Position numbers and translations under genes: made by a program. The notes under the pieces were generated by a model that searched no databases, was not told where the DNA came from, and was given only the letters and a program-made list of their open reading frames with translations. DNA of 64,000 nt from Aquabacterium humicola. Lineage in GTDB: Bacteria; Pseudomonadota; Gammaproteobacteria; Burkholderiales; Burkholderiaceae_C. Below are positions 27,373 through 34,818 of the stretch, piece by piece. The stretch is from the NCBI RefSeq assembly GCF_030167915.1, contig NZ_JARGNB010000002.1, positions 310,001 through 374,000 on the forward strand, read 5' to 3'. Each line of letters starts with the position of its first letter. Position 1 is the first letter of the stretch.

Positions 27373-28577
27373 CGGCTGGACACCTCTTCCCGCGCCGGCG
27401 GCGATGTGCCGGGCGCTTGCGCTGGACTGCCCTCCGCGATGCCTGCTGCTTCGGGGCGTTCGCTTCGACGCTGCCGGACGTCGTCGATGGCCGCTGCGGC
27501 CCGGCCGGCCGCCTGGCCGGTCTCGCTGCGACGGCCGCGCAATATCGATTGCGGATTGCGTTCGAGCATCTCGGCCAGTTCGCGCACCGCACGCATCGCC
27601 CGCGACAGGTCGTGCAGCGCGCGGCCCGCGTCCTGCACCAGCGTGCCGTCTTCGCCGGCATGCTGGCGCAGCGCGGCGGCAGTGCGCGCCAGTTCGGCGG
27701 CGGCGCGCTGCAGGTCGCGCACCAGCGGGGCCTCGGGCGCGACCAGCGCGCCGACGCGGTCCGAGGTGCCGCGGATGCGGTCGGCGGTGGTGCCGACACG
27801 GTCCGCTGCGCTGCCGACCTGGCCGATCGCGCGCCGCGCGTCGGCGAGCGCGGCTTCGGCCGATTCGGCCATCGGCCCGATGCGCTTGTCGAGCCGGCCG
27901 GCGATGCGCTTGACGCTGGCCGTGATGTCGACGACGTTGTCCAGCGCTTCCTTCAGCTGCGGCCCGGCGACCACCGAGCGCGCCGAGGCGGCGATCGCCG
28001 ACACGTCGTCGAGCAGCTGGCGCAGGTCCAGCCCTTCGATCTGGCCCTTCAGCGCCTGGATCGCGGTGGGCACGGTCGGGATCTCGACGACGTGGCGCAG
28101 GCCGCCGCGCAGGCTGCCGACCCGTTGCGGCTTGAGGTCGAGGTCGACGTAGAGCTGGCCGGTCAGGAGGCTCTGCATCGCCAGCTGCGCCTTCAAGCCG
28201 CGCGCGACCAGCACGCCGACGGTCTGGCCGCCGCGCGGCAGGGGCGCCGGCGCCGGGACGCTGGCGGCGGCCGGCGTGCTGCCGTCGCCGAGGCCGCGGA
28301 TCAGCGCCGGCTCGATCTCGGCGACCACAGGGATCCAGAAGTTGTCGGCCTGCGCGTCGTAGTCGAGGCCGATCGCCGTCACCTGGCCCAGCCGCACGCC
28401 GCGGAAGACCACCGGCGCGCCGACCTGCAGCCCGTAGATCGAGCCGCTGAAGTGCATCACCGCGCGTTCCTTGCGCGTGAAGAAGCCGCCGCCACCGACG
28501 GCGATGATCGCCGCGATGACCAGCAGCAGGCCGCCGATCACGAAGGCGCCGATCAGGACCGGGCTGCCGCGCTTCAT
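27369..28577 (-). CDS. MCE/MlaD-family lipid-binding protein
   Basis: 402 residues from ATG 28577, whose start overlaps the upstream stop as ATGA. One N-terminal membrane anchor (about 8-30), a single MCE domain (about 38-130: MHFSGSIYGLQVGAPVVFRGVRLGQV), then a long region of heptad-like helices (about 200-350, VKRIAGRLDKRIGPMAESAEAAL) that in this family forms a tube or needle in the periplasm. A disordered, charged tail follows. Works with the permease and ATPase encoded just upstream to move phospholipids between the membranes. Confidence 0.88.
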   Translation of the reverse strand: MKRGSPVLIGAFVIGGLLLVIAAIIAVGGGGFFTRKERAVMHFSGSIYGLQVGAPVVFRGVRLGQVTAIGLDYDAQADNFWIPVVAEIEPALIRGLGDGSTPAAASVPAPAPLPRGGQTVGVLVARGLKAQLAMQSLLTGQLYVDLDLKPQRVGSLRGGLRHVVEIPTVPTAIQALKGQIEGLDLRQLLDDVSAIAASARSVVAGPQLKEALDNVVDITASVKRIAGRLDKRIGPMAESAEAALADARRAIGQVGSAADRVGTTADRIRGTSDRVGALVAPEAPLVRDLQRAAAELARTAAALRQHAGEDGTLVQDAGRALHDLSRAMRAVRELAEMLERNPQSILRGRRSETGQAAGRAAAAIDDVRQRRSERPEAAGIAEGSPAQAPGTSPPAREEVSSR

Positions 28578-29392
28578 GCCGGCACCTCGTCGCGATGCGC
28601 GGCCGGCAGCGTGCGCTTCAGGAAACGACGCACCTCCGGCGGCCCGGATTCGAGCAGCACCAGCGGCGCATCGAGCGCGGTCATCGTCTTGCGCTCGGCG
28701 TCGAGGAACAGCACGCGGTCGGCGACCGCGAAGATGCTCTCGAGCTCGTGGCTGACGAGCACGACGCTGCGCTGGTTCGCGTCGCGCAGCGTGATGATCA
28801 ACTCGTCGAGCTGGGCCGAGGTGATCGGGTCGAGGCCGGCGGACGGCTCGTCCAGGTACAGCAGCGGCGGATCGAGCGCCAGCGCACGCGCGATCGATGC
28901 GCGCTTGCGCTGGCCGCCCGACAGCGACGACGGCTCGGCGTCGAACTGCGGCTCCAGCCCGACCATCGCCAGGCACGCGCGGGCGCGTTCGGCGCGCTGC
29001 GCGGCGGTCGAGCGCTTCGGGCCGAACAGCTCCAGCGGCAGCATCACGTTCTCGCCGACCGTCATCGAGCTCCACAGCGCGCCGGCCTGGAACATCACGC
29101 CGAAGCGCCGCCGCAGCAACGCCTCCATCGACGGCGACGCGTCGACCAGCTCGTGGGCGCTGCCGTCGGCATCGACATAACGCACGACACCAGCGGCCGG
29201 CTCCAGCAGGCCGATCAGGTGGCGCAGCAGCGTGCTCTTGCCGCAGCCGCTGCCGCCGACGATGGCCAGCACCTCGCCGCGCCGCACGTCGAACGTCAGG
29301 TCGCGCTGCACCAGCTTGTCGCCGTAGGCCATCGCCAGGCCCTCGACGCGGACCAGCGGCGGCACCGGCGACGGATGGTCCGCGGCGTGCAT
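28574..29392 (-). CDS. MlaF-like ABC transporter ATP-binding protein
   Basis: 272 residues from ATG 29392. Walker A GGSGCGKST, signature LSGGQRKRASIARAL, Walker B LLYLDEPSAGLDP and the switch His in VLVSHE. The ATP-binding protein of an MCE lipid transporter. Start and stop both overlap neighbours by four bases (ATGA), so permease, ATPase and MCE protein are translated as a set. Confidence 0.9.
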   Translation of the reverse strand: MHAADHPSPVPPLVRVEGLAMAYGDKLVQRDLTFDVRRGEVLAIVGGSGCGKSTLLRHLIGLLEPAAGVVRYVDADGSAHELVDASPSMEALLRRRFGVMFQAGALWSSMTVGENVMLPLELFGPKRSTAAQRAERARACLAMVGLEPQFDAEPSSLSGGQRKRASIARALALDPPLLYLDEPSAGLDPITSAQLDELIITLRDANQRSVVLVSHELESIFAVADRVLFLDAERKTMTALDAPLVLLESGPPEVRRFLKRTLPAAHRDEVPA

Positions 29393-30207
29393 CACCAGCC
29401 CACCCGCTGCAGGGCGACCGTCAGCAGCGAGGCCGCGACCACGATCCACACGATGGCCTGCACCACCGAGGCGGTCACCGCCTGGCCGACCGCCTGCGCG
29501 CTGCGCCCGGCGTGGAGCCCCTGGCGGCAGCCGGCCAGCGCGACCAGCACCGCGTAGACCGTGCCCTTGCCCAGGCCCACCGCGACATGCCGCAGCTCCA
29601 GCGCACGCAGGCTGCGATGCAGGTAGTCGGCCGGCGAGACATCGAAGATGCCGACGGCCACCGCCCAGCCGGCCACCATCGCCACCACCGCGGCATACGC
29701 CGTCAGCAGGGGCGCGACCAGCGCCAGCGCCAGCACCCGCGGCAGCACCAAGTGCTGCATCGGGTCGACGCCGAGGGCGCGCAACGCATCGATCTCTTCA
29801 TTGGCCTGCATGCTGCCCAGCTGCGCAGCAAATGCCGCGCCGATGCGTCCGGACAGGATCACGCCGGTCATCAGCGCGGCGACTTCGCGCACGGCGCCGA
29901 TCGTGACGAGGTCGGCGATGAAGGCCTGGGCGCCGAAGCGCTGCAGCTGCACCGCGCCCATGTACGCGAGGATCACGCCGATCAGCCCGCTGACCAGCGA
30001 GACGATGGGCACGCTGCGCGGGCCGGACTGGTCGAGCTGCCAGACGAGGTCGCGCCAGCGCAGGTGGCGCGGCGCGCTGCCGGCAAACCATCGGCCGGCG
30101 GCCTGCACCAGTTCGCCGACGAACTGCGTGCTCTGCAGTGCGCCGGCGAAATGCGACGAGAACCAGACGCCAGTCCGGTACAGCAGTCCGGCCGGCGCTG
30201 GCGGCAA
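29392..30207 (-). CDS. MlaE-like ABC transporter permease
   Basis: 271 residues with the MlaE signature: four to five hydrophobic segments, RSVPIVSLVSGLIGVILAYMGAVQLQRFGAQAF, AALMTGVILSGRIGAAFAAQLGSMQANEEIDALRALGVDPMQHLVLPRVLA. Inner-membrane subunit of the lipid transporter formed with the MlaF- and MlaD-like proteins. First gene of the unit, 14 bp after the BON gene, which could supply read-through transcription. Confidence 0.9.
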   Translation of the reverse strand: MPPAPAGLLYRTGVWFSSHFAGALQSTQFVGELVQAAGRWFAGSAPRHLRWRDLVWQLDQSGPRSVPIVSLVSGLIGVILAYMGAVQLQRFGAQAFIADLVTIGAVREVAALMTGVILSGRIGAAFAAQLGSMQANEEIDALRALGVDPMQHLVLPRVLALALVAPLLTAYAAVVAMVAGWAVAVGIFDVSPADYLHRSLRALELRHVAVGLGKGTVYAVLVALAGCRQGLHAGRSAQAVGQAVTASVVQAIVWIVVAASLLTVALQRVGW

Positions 30208-30221
30208 GGCGGTGGCCCCGA

Positions 30222-30692
30222 TCAGCCGCGCACTTCGAGGCGGTTGTCGACGCTGGTCACGCCCTTGACGGCCGAGGCCAGCTGCGTCGCGCGTTCACGG
30301 GCCTCGGCGGTCGGCGCGGTGCCCTTGAGCGAGACGGCGCCGTTGGCGGTGTCGACGTCGATGCGCAGCGCGCTCAGCGAGGGGTCGCGCGCCAGCGCGG
30401 CGTTGACGCTCGCGGTGATGCTGGCGTCGGCCACCTTGTCGGAAATCGCCGCGCCGGCGTTCTCGACCTTCTGCGCGGCCTTGTCGGCGGCGGCTTCGAT
30501 GTTGGCCTTGGCTTCGGCGCTTTCCTGCTTCACCTCGGCCTTGGCCTGGTCGGCCTTCTGCTCGGCCTTGGCGATGGTGGTGTCGATCTGCTGGCCGACC
30601 GTGCGGTCTTCCTGACGGCCGCAGGCCATCAGGGCGAGGGAGGCGGCCGCAACCGCCAGCAGTTTGGCGTGGATGGGGAGAAGGTGTGTCAT
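30222..30692 (-). CDS. BON-domain lipoprotein (OsmY-like)
   Basis: 156 residues from ATG 30692. Signal peptide with lipobox LMACG (Cys about 20). A charged helical segment rich in KAE (about 40-85) follows, then one BON domain (about 90-155, SDKVADASITASVNAALARDPSLSALRIDVDTANGAVSLKGTAP). BON domains bind phospholipid or membrane surfaces, and such proteins are usually osmotic or envelope-stress induced. A complete regulon promoter lies upstream inside the neighbouring coding sequence, and the MlaE unit follows 14 bp downstream. Confidence 0.87.
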   Translation of the reverse strand: MTHLLPIHAKLLAVAAASLALMACGRQEDRTVGQQIDTTIAKAEQKADQAKAEVKQESAEAKANIEAAADKAAQKVENAGAAISDKVADASITASVNAALARDPSLSALRIDVDTANGAVSLKGTAPTAEARERATQLASAVKGVTSVDNRLEVRG

Positions 30693-30777
30693 CGTCAGTG
30701 CTCTCTTGAAGTCGTGTGGTGCGCCTCTTGGCACGGGAAGGGGGAGGCGGCGCGACGCGCGCACCGCACCCAAGCAC

Positions 30778-30845
30778 AGCCTAGGTGGCGTGATCGGCGG
30801 CCCGTATCGGTGCCGGACGGGTTCGGGTGTCGGACGAGGCCGACA
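30778..30845 (-). promoter_or_regulatory. Regulon promoter (complete, best inverted repeat) before the BON gene
   Basis: Minus strand: perfect inverted repeat TGTCGG-N6-CCGACA (30845-30828), second box CCGATA (30810-30805) at 23 bp, and -10 TAGGCT (30783-30778) at a further 27 bp. It sits inside the 3' end of the 30781-31548 gene, so it is an internal promoter giving the BON gene a separate start about 79 bp upstream of its ATG. Confidence 0.65.
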
Positions 30846-31548
30846 GCGCCGGGTCGACGGCCTCGGGCTGCGCCGCCTCGCGCGGCGGCGGTGCGGGGGT
30901 CGGCTGTGGCGGTGCGGGGGTCGCCTGCGGCGCTGCAGACGTCGCCTCCGGCGTGGAAGCCGCGGCGCCACCCCGCTCGTCGGCAGGTGCCGCGCGAGGC
31001 GCCGGTGCGGCGGCCTCCTCCTGCCCGGCGCGGGCGCTCGCGCGGCCGAGCCCGGCCATTACCAGGCCGGCGATCATCGCCTGCACCGACGGCTGCATCA
31101 GCTGCGCCAGCAGCGAGCGGCCGGCCCAGCCCGGCAGCGCCCTGACGCGGCGGCGCAGGAAGTGCCAGCGCCACGGCGGGAAGGCGGCCAGCGCGGCGCC
31201 GATGCCGGCGGCCACCAGCACGCTGGTGATCGGATGGCGGCGCACCAGCGGCAGCGCGGCATGGCGCAGCTCGTCGGCCACCAGCACCGTCGGCTCGCGC
31301 CAGGGTTGCCTCTGCCACCACGATTCGACGGCGCTCATCGTCATGCCGGCCAGCGGTGCGCCGTGCAGCTTGCGACGCAGCGCGCGCCACAGCGCGCGCA
31401 GCCGTCGCGGCAGCCAGGCCTCGTGGTCGAACACGCCAGGGCTGTCGTCCTCGGGCGGCAGCAGGGCCTGGCGCAGCCGTGCGCGCGAGGCGCTCAGCCG
31501 CAGCAGTGCCGACGAGGCCTGGGTCTGGGGATCGTTGAGCTCGTCCAT
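30781..31548 (-). CDS. Predicted membrane protein of unknown function
   Basis: 255 residues. Charged N-terminal helix (about 1-60), moderately hydrophobic stretches at about 100-122 (HPITSVLVAAGIGAALAAFPPWRW) and 145-165 (LMQPSVQAMIAGLVMAGLG), then a disordered Ala/Pro/Thr tail of about 80 residues. It is probably a membrane-associated protein of the small-gene cluster with the holin-like and DUF883 genes upstream. No family recognised. Its 3' end contains the BON promoter. Confidence 0.65.
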   Translation of the reverse strand: MDELNDPQTQASSALLRLSASRARLRQALLPPEDDSPGVFDHEAWLPRRLRALWRALRRKLHGAPLAGMTMSAVESWWQRQPWREPTVLVADELRHAALPLVRRHPITSVLVAAGIGAALAAFPPWRWHFLRRRVRALPGWAGRSLLAQLMQPSVQAMIAGLVMAGLGRASARAGQEEAAAPAPRAAPADERGGAAASTPEATSAAPQATPAPPQPTPAPPPREAAQPEAVDPALSASSDTRTRPAPIRAADHAT

Positions 31549-31582
31549 GGTGGCCCCTAGGCAGTCCAGGCAGGCGTGCGCG

Positions 31583-31966
31583 TCACGATTGAAGCGCTTC
31601 GCGCAGCAGCGCCGTGTCGGCGGCGACCTGCTCGCGCAGGTGCACGAACGACTTCGTGGACGGCCCGCTGCGCAGCGACCAGGCGCAGGCGGCGGCCGCG
31701 GCGAGCGGCACGAGCGGCACCACCAGCAGCAGCCAGGGAAGCGGCATGCTGGCCAGCGGCACCACCGCCAGCAGCAGCAGCGCGGTGCCGGTGAAGACCA
31801 GCCCCAGCAGCCCCAGCAGCGCGGCGGCGGCGCCGAGCAGCGCCCGGCGCTTCAGCGCCTCGCTCGCCTGCGCCGCCTCGGCCGATGCCAGCGCGGCATA
31901 AGCAGCCACATGCTCGGCCAGCAGCTCCGGCTGCGTCGCCAGCAACTTCAACATCGGGTGGACCAT
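31583..31966 (-). CDS. Phage-holin-III-like (PF07332-type) small membrane protein
   Basis: 127 residues from ATG 31966, which follows AAGGGGACAGC. Two adjacent hydrophobic segments (about 45-72 and 76-98) are flanked by charged helices (LAEHVAAYAALASAEAAQASEALKRR before, SFVHLREQVAADTALLREAL after). This is the pattern of the putative holin superfamily III/YqjE-like proteins that accompany DUF883 proteins. These are chromosomal stress-associated membrane proteins, not phage lysis genes. Confidence 0.72.
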   Translation of the reverse strand: MVHPMLKLLATQPELLAEHVAAYAALASAEAAQASEALKRRALLGAAAALLGLLGLVFTGTALLLLAVVPLASMPLPWLLLVVPLVPLAAAAACAWSLRSGPSTKSFVHLREQVAADTALLREALQS

Positions 31967-32091
31967 GCTGTCCCCTTGTCGGGAAGTTGGACGTGCAGAA
32001 CGCGCGACCGTGGCCGGCCGCGCGTTCGTGCAAGTGCACCTGGGCAAACCAGGGTCCCGCGACGGTGCACGACCGCGGGACCGACAGACGC

Positions 32092-32463
32092 TCAGCGCTG
32101 GCTGCGGTGGCGCATCGCCCAGCCGACCAGCAGCGCGACGGCGGCGCCGGTGGCGGCGGCGATCAGCACCGACTTGACCGGCTCGTCCTTGATGTAGCCG
32201 ACGGTGCGGTCGCTGGCCTTGTGGACCTGGTCGCGCACGTCGGTGGTCGCTTCCTTCGCGCGTTCCATGCCGCGGCGGGTCAGCTCCTCGACCTGCGAGG
32301 CGGCGCGGTGGAAGGCCGAGGGCACCGCTTCGCGCATGCGGTCGACACTGGACTGCAGCGTGTCGAGCGCCTCATTGGCGACGCGGCGGGTGCTGCCGAT
32401 CGCCTGCTCGGCGCTCGAGCCCAGGTCGTCCATCGTGCCGGTGGTGGCGAGGGTCTTGCTCAT
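32092..32463 (-). CDS. DUF883 (YqjD/ElaB-like) membrane-anchored protein
   Basis: 123 residues: a long amphipathic helical region (about 10-85) and one C-terminal hydrophobic anchor (PVKSVLIAAATGAAVALLVGWAMR) with a basic end, the YqjD/ElaB arrangement. Known relatives associate with ribosomes at the inner membrane in stationary phase. The order DUF1328, DUF883, holin-like in one direction suggests a single stress-induced unit. Confidence 0.85.
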   Translation of the reverse strand: MSKTLATTGTMDDLGSSAEQAIGSTRRVANEALDTLQSSVDRMREAVPSAFHRAASQVEELTRRGMERAKEATTDVRDQVHKASDRTVGYIKDEPVKSVLIAAATGAAVALLVGWAMRHRSQR

Positions 32464-32557
32464 GACGGTTGTGTCCTTGAAGGGTGGAGGTCGGGAAGGC
32501 CGGTATCGGCCGGCGGGTCCCCCGGCCTGGCAGGACCGCCGCCTTCAACCAGCCACG

Positions 32558-32722
32558 TCAGGTCTTGCGCACCAGGCCCATCACGAATGCCGCGACGGCC
32601 ATGATCACGAAGACGAAGAACAGGATCTTGGCGATGCCGGCGGCGCCGGCGGCGATGCCACCGAAGCCGAACAGCGCCGCGATCAGCGCGATGACGAAAA
32701 AGACGATGGCGTAGTGCAGCAT
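32558..32722 (-). CDS. DUF1328 small membrane protein (YtjA-like)
   Basis: 54 residues: [19 protein letters not shown], then [17 protein letters not shown] and [14 protein letters not shown], two hydrophobic helices ending in RKT. This matches the YtjA/DUF1328 family exactly in length and motif. ATG 32722 follows CAGGAGACC. A TGTAGG half-site (32772-32777) lies about 50 bp upstream, but the second box and -10 geometry of the regulon promoters is not met here. Confidence 0.85.
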   Translation of the reverse strand: MLHYAIVFFVIALIAALFGFGGIAAGAAGIAKILFFVFVIMAVAAFVMGLVRKT

Positions 32723-32843
32723 CACGGTCTCCTGGGTTGCGGGCAGCGGGGGCTGCCGCGATGGAACCGACTGTAGGCAGCCCGCCGTTGATCACCCGGC
32801 CGGCAGGCACCGCTTGATGATGTCGGCGGCATCGGCGCGGCGC

Positions 32844-32936
32844 TGTAGGAAATCGCCTACAAGCGCGCCAGCAGCGCAAAAAGGGGGCCGTTGTAGGAAG
32901 CAGCCTACGCTCGGCGCGCGGGCGCTGGCCTAGACT
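32844..32936 (+). promoter_or_regulatory. Regulator gene promoter with two TGTAGG-N6-CCTAC(A/G) inverted repeats
   Basis: Perfect repeat TGTAGG-N6-CCTACA (32844-32861) and a second TGTAGG-N6-CCTACG (32892-32909), 48 bp apart start to start. The second CCTACG is followed 27 bp later by the -10 hexamer TAGACT (32931-32936), the spacing seen at the other sites. The implied start near 32943 gives a 26-bp leader to the NarL-type regulator. Confidence 0.6.
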
Positions 32937-32968
32937 TTTCGCCAGCTTCGAACCGAGGAGAACCATCG

Positions 32969-33601
32969 ATGATCCGGATCGCCATCGTCGACGACCACGC
33001 GATCGTTCGCGCCGGCCTGCGCCAGTACCTGTCCGAGCAGGTCGACCTTCGCGTCACCGGCGAAGCTTCGAACGGCCGCGAAGCGCTGGACCTGGTGCGC
33101 CAGGGCGAGGTCGACGTGATCGTGATGGACCTCTCGATGCCGGACCACGGCGGCGTCGATGCGCTGGCGGCGATCAAGGCGCGCGAGCCCGATCTGCCGG
33201 TGCTGATCCTGTCGGGCTTCCCCGAGGCGCACTACGCGACGACGCTGCTGAAGCAGGGCGCGAGCGGCTACCTGAACAAGGAGTGCGATCCGGAGGAGAT
33301 CGTCACCGCGATCCGCACCGTGTACCGCGGCCGGCGCTACATCACGCCGGCGGTCGCCGAGCTGCTGGCGGACAGCCTGGCCGGTGACAAGGACAAGCTG
33401 CCGCACGAGCTGCTGTCCGAGCGCGAGCTGCAGGTCTTCCTGCGCCTCGCGAAGGGCGAGACCATCGGCCACATGGCCGACAGCATGTCGCTGTCGATCA
33501 AGACCGTGAGCACCTACCGCACGCGGGTGATGGAAAAGCTCAAGCTCTCCTCGAACAGCGACCTGACCTACTACGCGCTGAAGAACGGGCTGATCCAGTA
33601 G
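32969..33601 (+). CDS. NarL/LuxR-type response regulator (orphan)
   Basis: 210 residues. Receiver domain with the acidic pair D8-D9, phospho-acceptor Asp54 (VIVMDLSMPD) and Lys in GYLNKE. A LuxR-type helix-turn-helix occupies about 145-205 (LLSERELQVFLRLAKGETIGHMADSMSLSIKTVSTYRTRVMEKLKL). Strong GAGGAG ribosome-binding site. No kinase gene is adjacent. Its own promoter contains two full inverted repeats of the motif found before about ten other genes in the window, which makes it the first candidate regulator of that set; this is inference. Confidence 0.9.
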   Translation: MIRIAIVDDHAIVRAGLRQYLSEQVDLRVTGEASNGREALDLVRQGEVDVIVMDLSMPDHGGVDALAAIKAREPDLPVLILSGFPEAHYATTLLKQGASGYLNKECDPEEIVTAIRTVYRGRRYITPAVAELLADSLAGDKDKLPHELLSERELQVFLRLAKGETIGHMADSMSLSIKTVSTYRTRVMEKLKLSSNSDLTYYALKNGLIQ

Positions 33602-33615
33602 CGTCCGAAAGACGC
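33601..33615. terminator. Short hairpin between convergent genes
   Basis: GCGTC-N5-GACGC in the 15 bp between the stops of the NarL-type regulator and the cytochrome gene. The stem is only five pairs and has no T-run, so it is a weak candidate for a bidirectional terminator. Confidence 0.25.
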
Positions 33616-33616
33616 G

Positions 33617-34780
33617 TCAGCGGATTCCGCCCGGTCGCTGCCCGCCGGCCGCCGGCTTCGCCGCGGCGCTGCGGCTGCGCGCCTCCCAGGCCTTCGCCGC
33701 CTCCACCAGCTTCGCGAAGGCCGCGCCATCGTCGAGCAGCGCCTGCTTCAAGTGCTTGTCCAGCGGCGCCTCGATGCCGGTCTCGTCCAGCGGCATGCGG
33801 TCGATGCGCAGCGACTTGATCACGCGCTCGATCTCCGCCGCGGCATGCGCCGGCGTCTGCAGCAGCACGAGGCGCTTGCTCTTGTGCGGGTTGTCCGGCA
33901 CGTGGCAGCTGTCGCACTGGCCTTCGCGCAGCCGCAGCGCGAACTGGCGATAGGCGCCGTCGAGCTTGGCCAGGTGCGGGTTGTCGGCGGCGAAGAGGCC
34001 GTCGAACAAGGTCATCTTCGGCTGCGTGCGGCCCTGCGCGTCGGCCCACATCCAGCGGCCGTCGAAGTTCGTCGGCGCCGGCAGCACCGGGTTCTTCGCC
34101 AGGGCCGGCATCGTGCCGTGCACGGTGAACTGCGCGGCGGTGATGCGCGACTTCTCCGGCTGCCACCACAGCAGCACCTCGTTCGCGCCCTGGTACATGG
34201 CCCACTTCTCGGCGTCGTGCCAGAACGGGTAGGGGAACAGGCCGGGTTGCAGCCGGTTGCGGAACGCGGTGCGCAGGCGGATGCGGTACATCTTCTCGTC
34301 GGCCACCCACTCGACGCGGTGCTCGCCGTTGAACATGAACAGCGGCAGGTACATGTTGGTCAGCACGTCGGGCGCGAACTGCGTCAGCGAGGTCTCCTTC
34401 AGCCGCGCCTGCGGGTCGCGCTGGCGGCCCCACAGCACCCGGGCCTCGGGGCTGGCGCCGGTGAGCTGCGCGCGCAGCGCCGAATCGTCGGCGTACAGCG
34501 CCTGCCGGCACTGGTTCAGCGCCGCTTCGTCGCCGGGCTCGGCCAGCGGGCAGCGCGCGGCGAACTCGTCGGCCAGGCGCTGCGCGATGGCCTGCACGCG
34601 CTGCGTCGTCGCGGCCTCGGGGGGCGCGGGCGTCGCGGCGGTGGCGGTCGTGGCCGTTGCGACAGGCGGGCTGGCCGGTGCGGGCGCCGGGCTGAAGGCG
34701 GCGGCGGCCAGCGCCAGCGCGGCGGTGGTGCGAAGCTTCGCGGGCAGCGTGGCCGCGCCACGCAGGTGACATGCGTTCAT
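33617..34780 (-). CDS. Exported c-type cytochrome of unknown role
   Basis: 387 residues from ATG 34780, five bases after GGAGGACC. Signal peptide ending in PASP, an Ala/Thr/Pro linker, then a globular domain with many Trp, Tyr and Phe (MYRIRLRTAFRNRLQPGLFPYPFWHDAEKW, VLLWWQPEKS). One haem-binding CxxCH (GQCDSCHVPDN) lies near residue 290, followed by ADxA-type residues and a possible distal Met in RIDRMPLDE. The layout does not match a standard cytochrome c family. It is the last gene behind two substrate-binding proteins, 38 bp after the nearer one, so it may act in the same periplasmic pathway. Confidence 0.78.
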   Translation of the reverse strand: MNACHLRGAATLPAKLRTTAALALAAAAFSPAPAPASPPVATATTATAATPAPPEAATTQRVQAIAQRLADEFAARCPLAEPGDEAALNQCRQALYADDSALRAQLTGASPEARVLWGRQRDPQARLKETSLTQFAPDVLTNMYLPLFMFNGEHRVEWVADEKMYRIRLRTAFRNRLQPGLFPYPFWHDAEKWAMYQGANEVLLWWQPEKSRITAAQFTVHGTMPALAKNPVLPAPTNFDGRWMWADAQGRTQPKMTLFDGLFAADNPHLAKLDGAYRQFALRLREGQCDSCHVPDNPHKSKRLVLLQTPAHAAAEIERVIKSLRIDRMPLDETGIEAPLDKHLKQALLDDGAAFAKLVEAAKAWEARSRSAAAKPAAGGQRPGGIR

Positions 34781-34818
34781 GAAATGGTCCTCCCTCCCGT
34801 GGTTCGGGCGCTGTGGGT

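Noticed and set aside
31583-31966. Holin-like gene as evidence of a prophage
   Set aside because: No other phage genes, and this family commonly accompanies DUF883 in chromosomes.
32772-32777. TGTAGG half-site before DUF1328 as a further regulon promoter
   Set aside because: No second box at 23 bp and no TANNNT at the right distance; kept only as a half-site.
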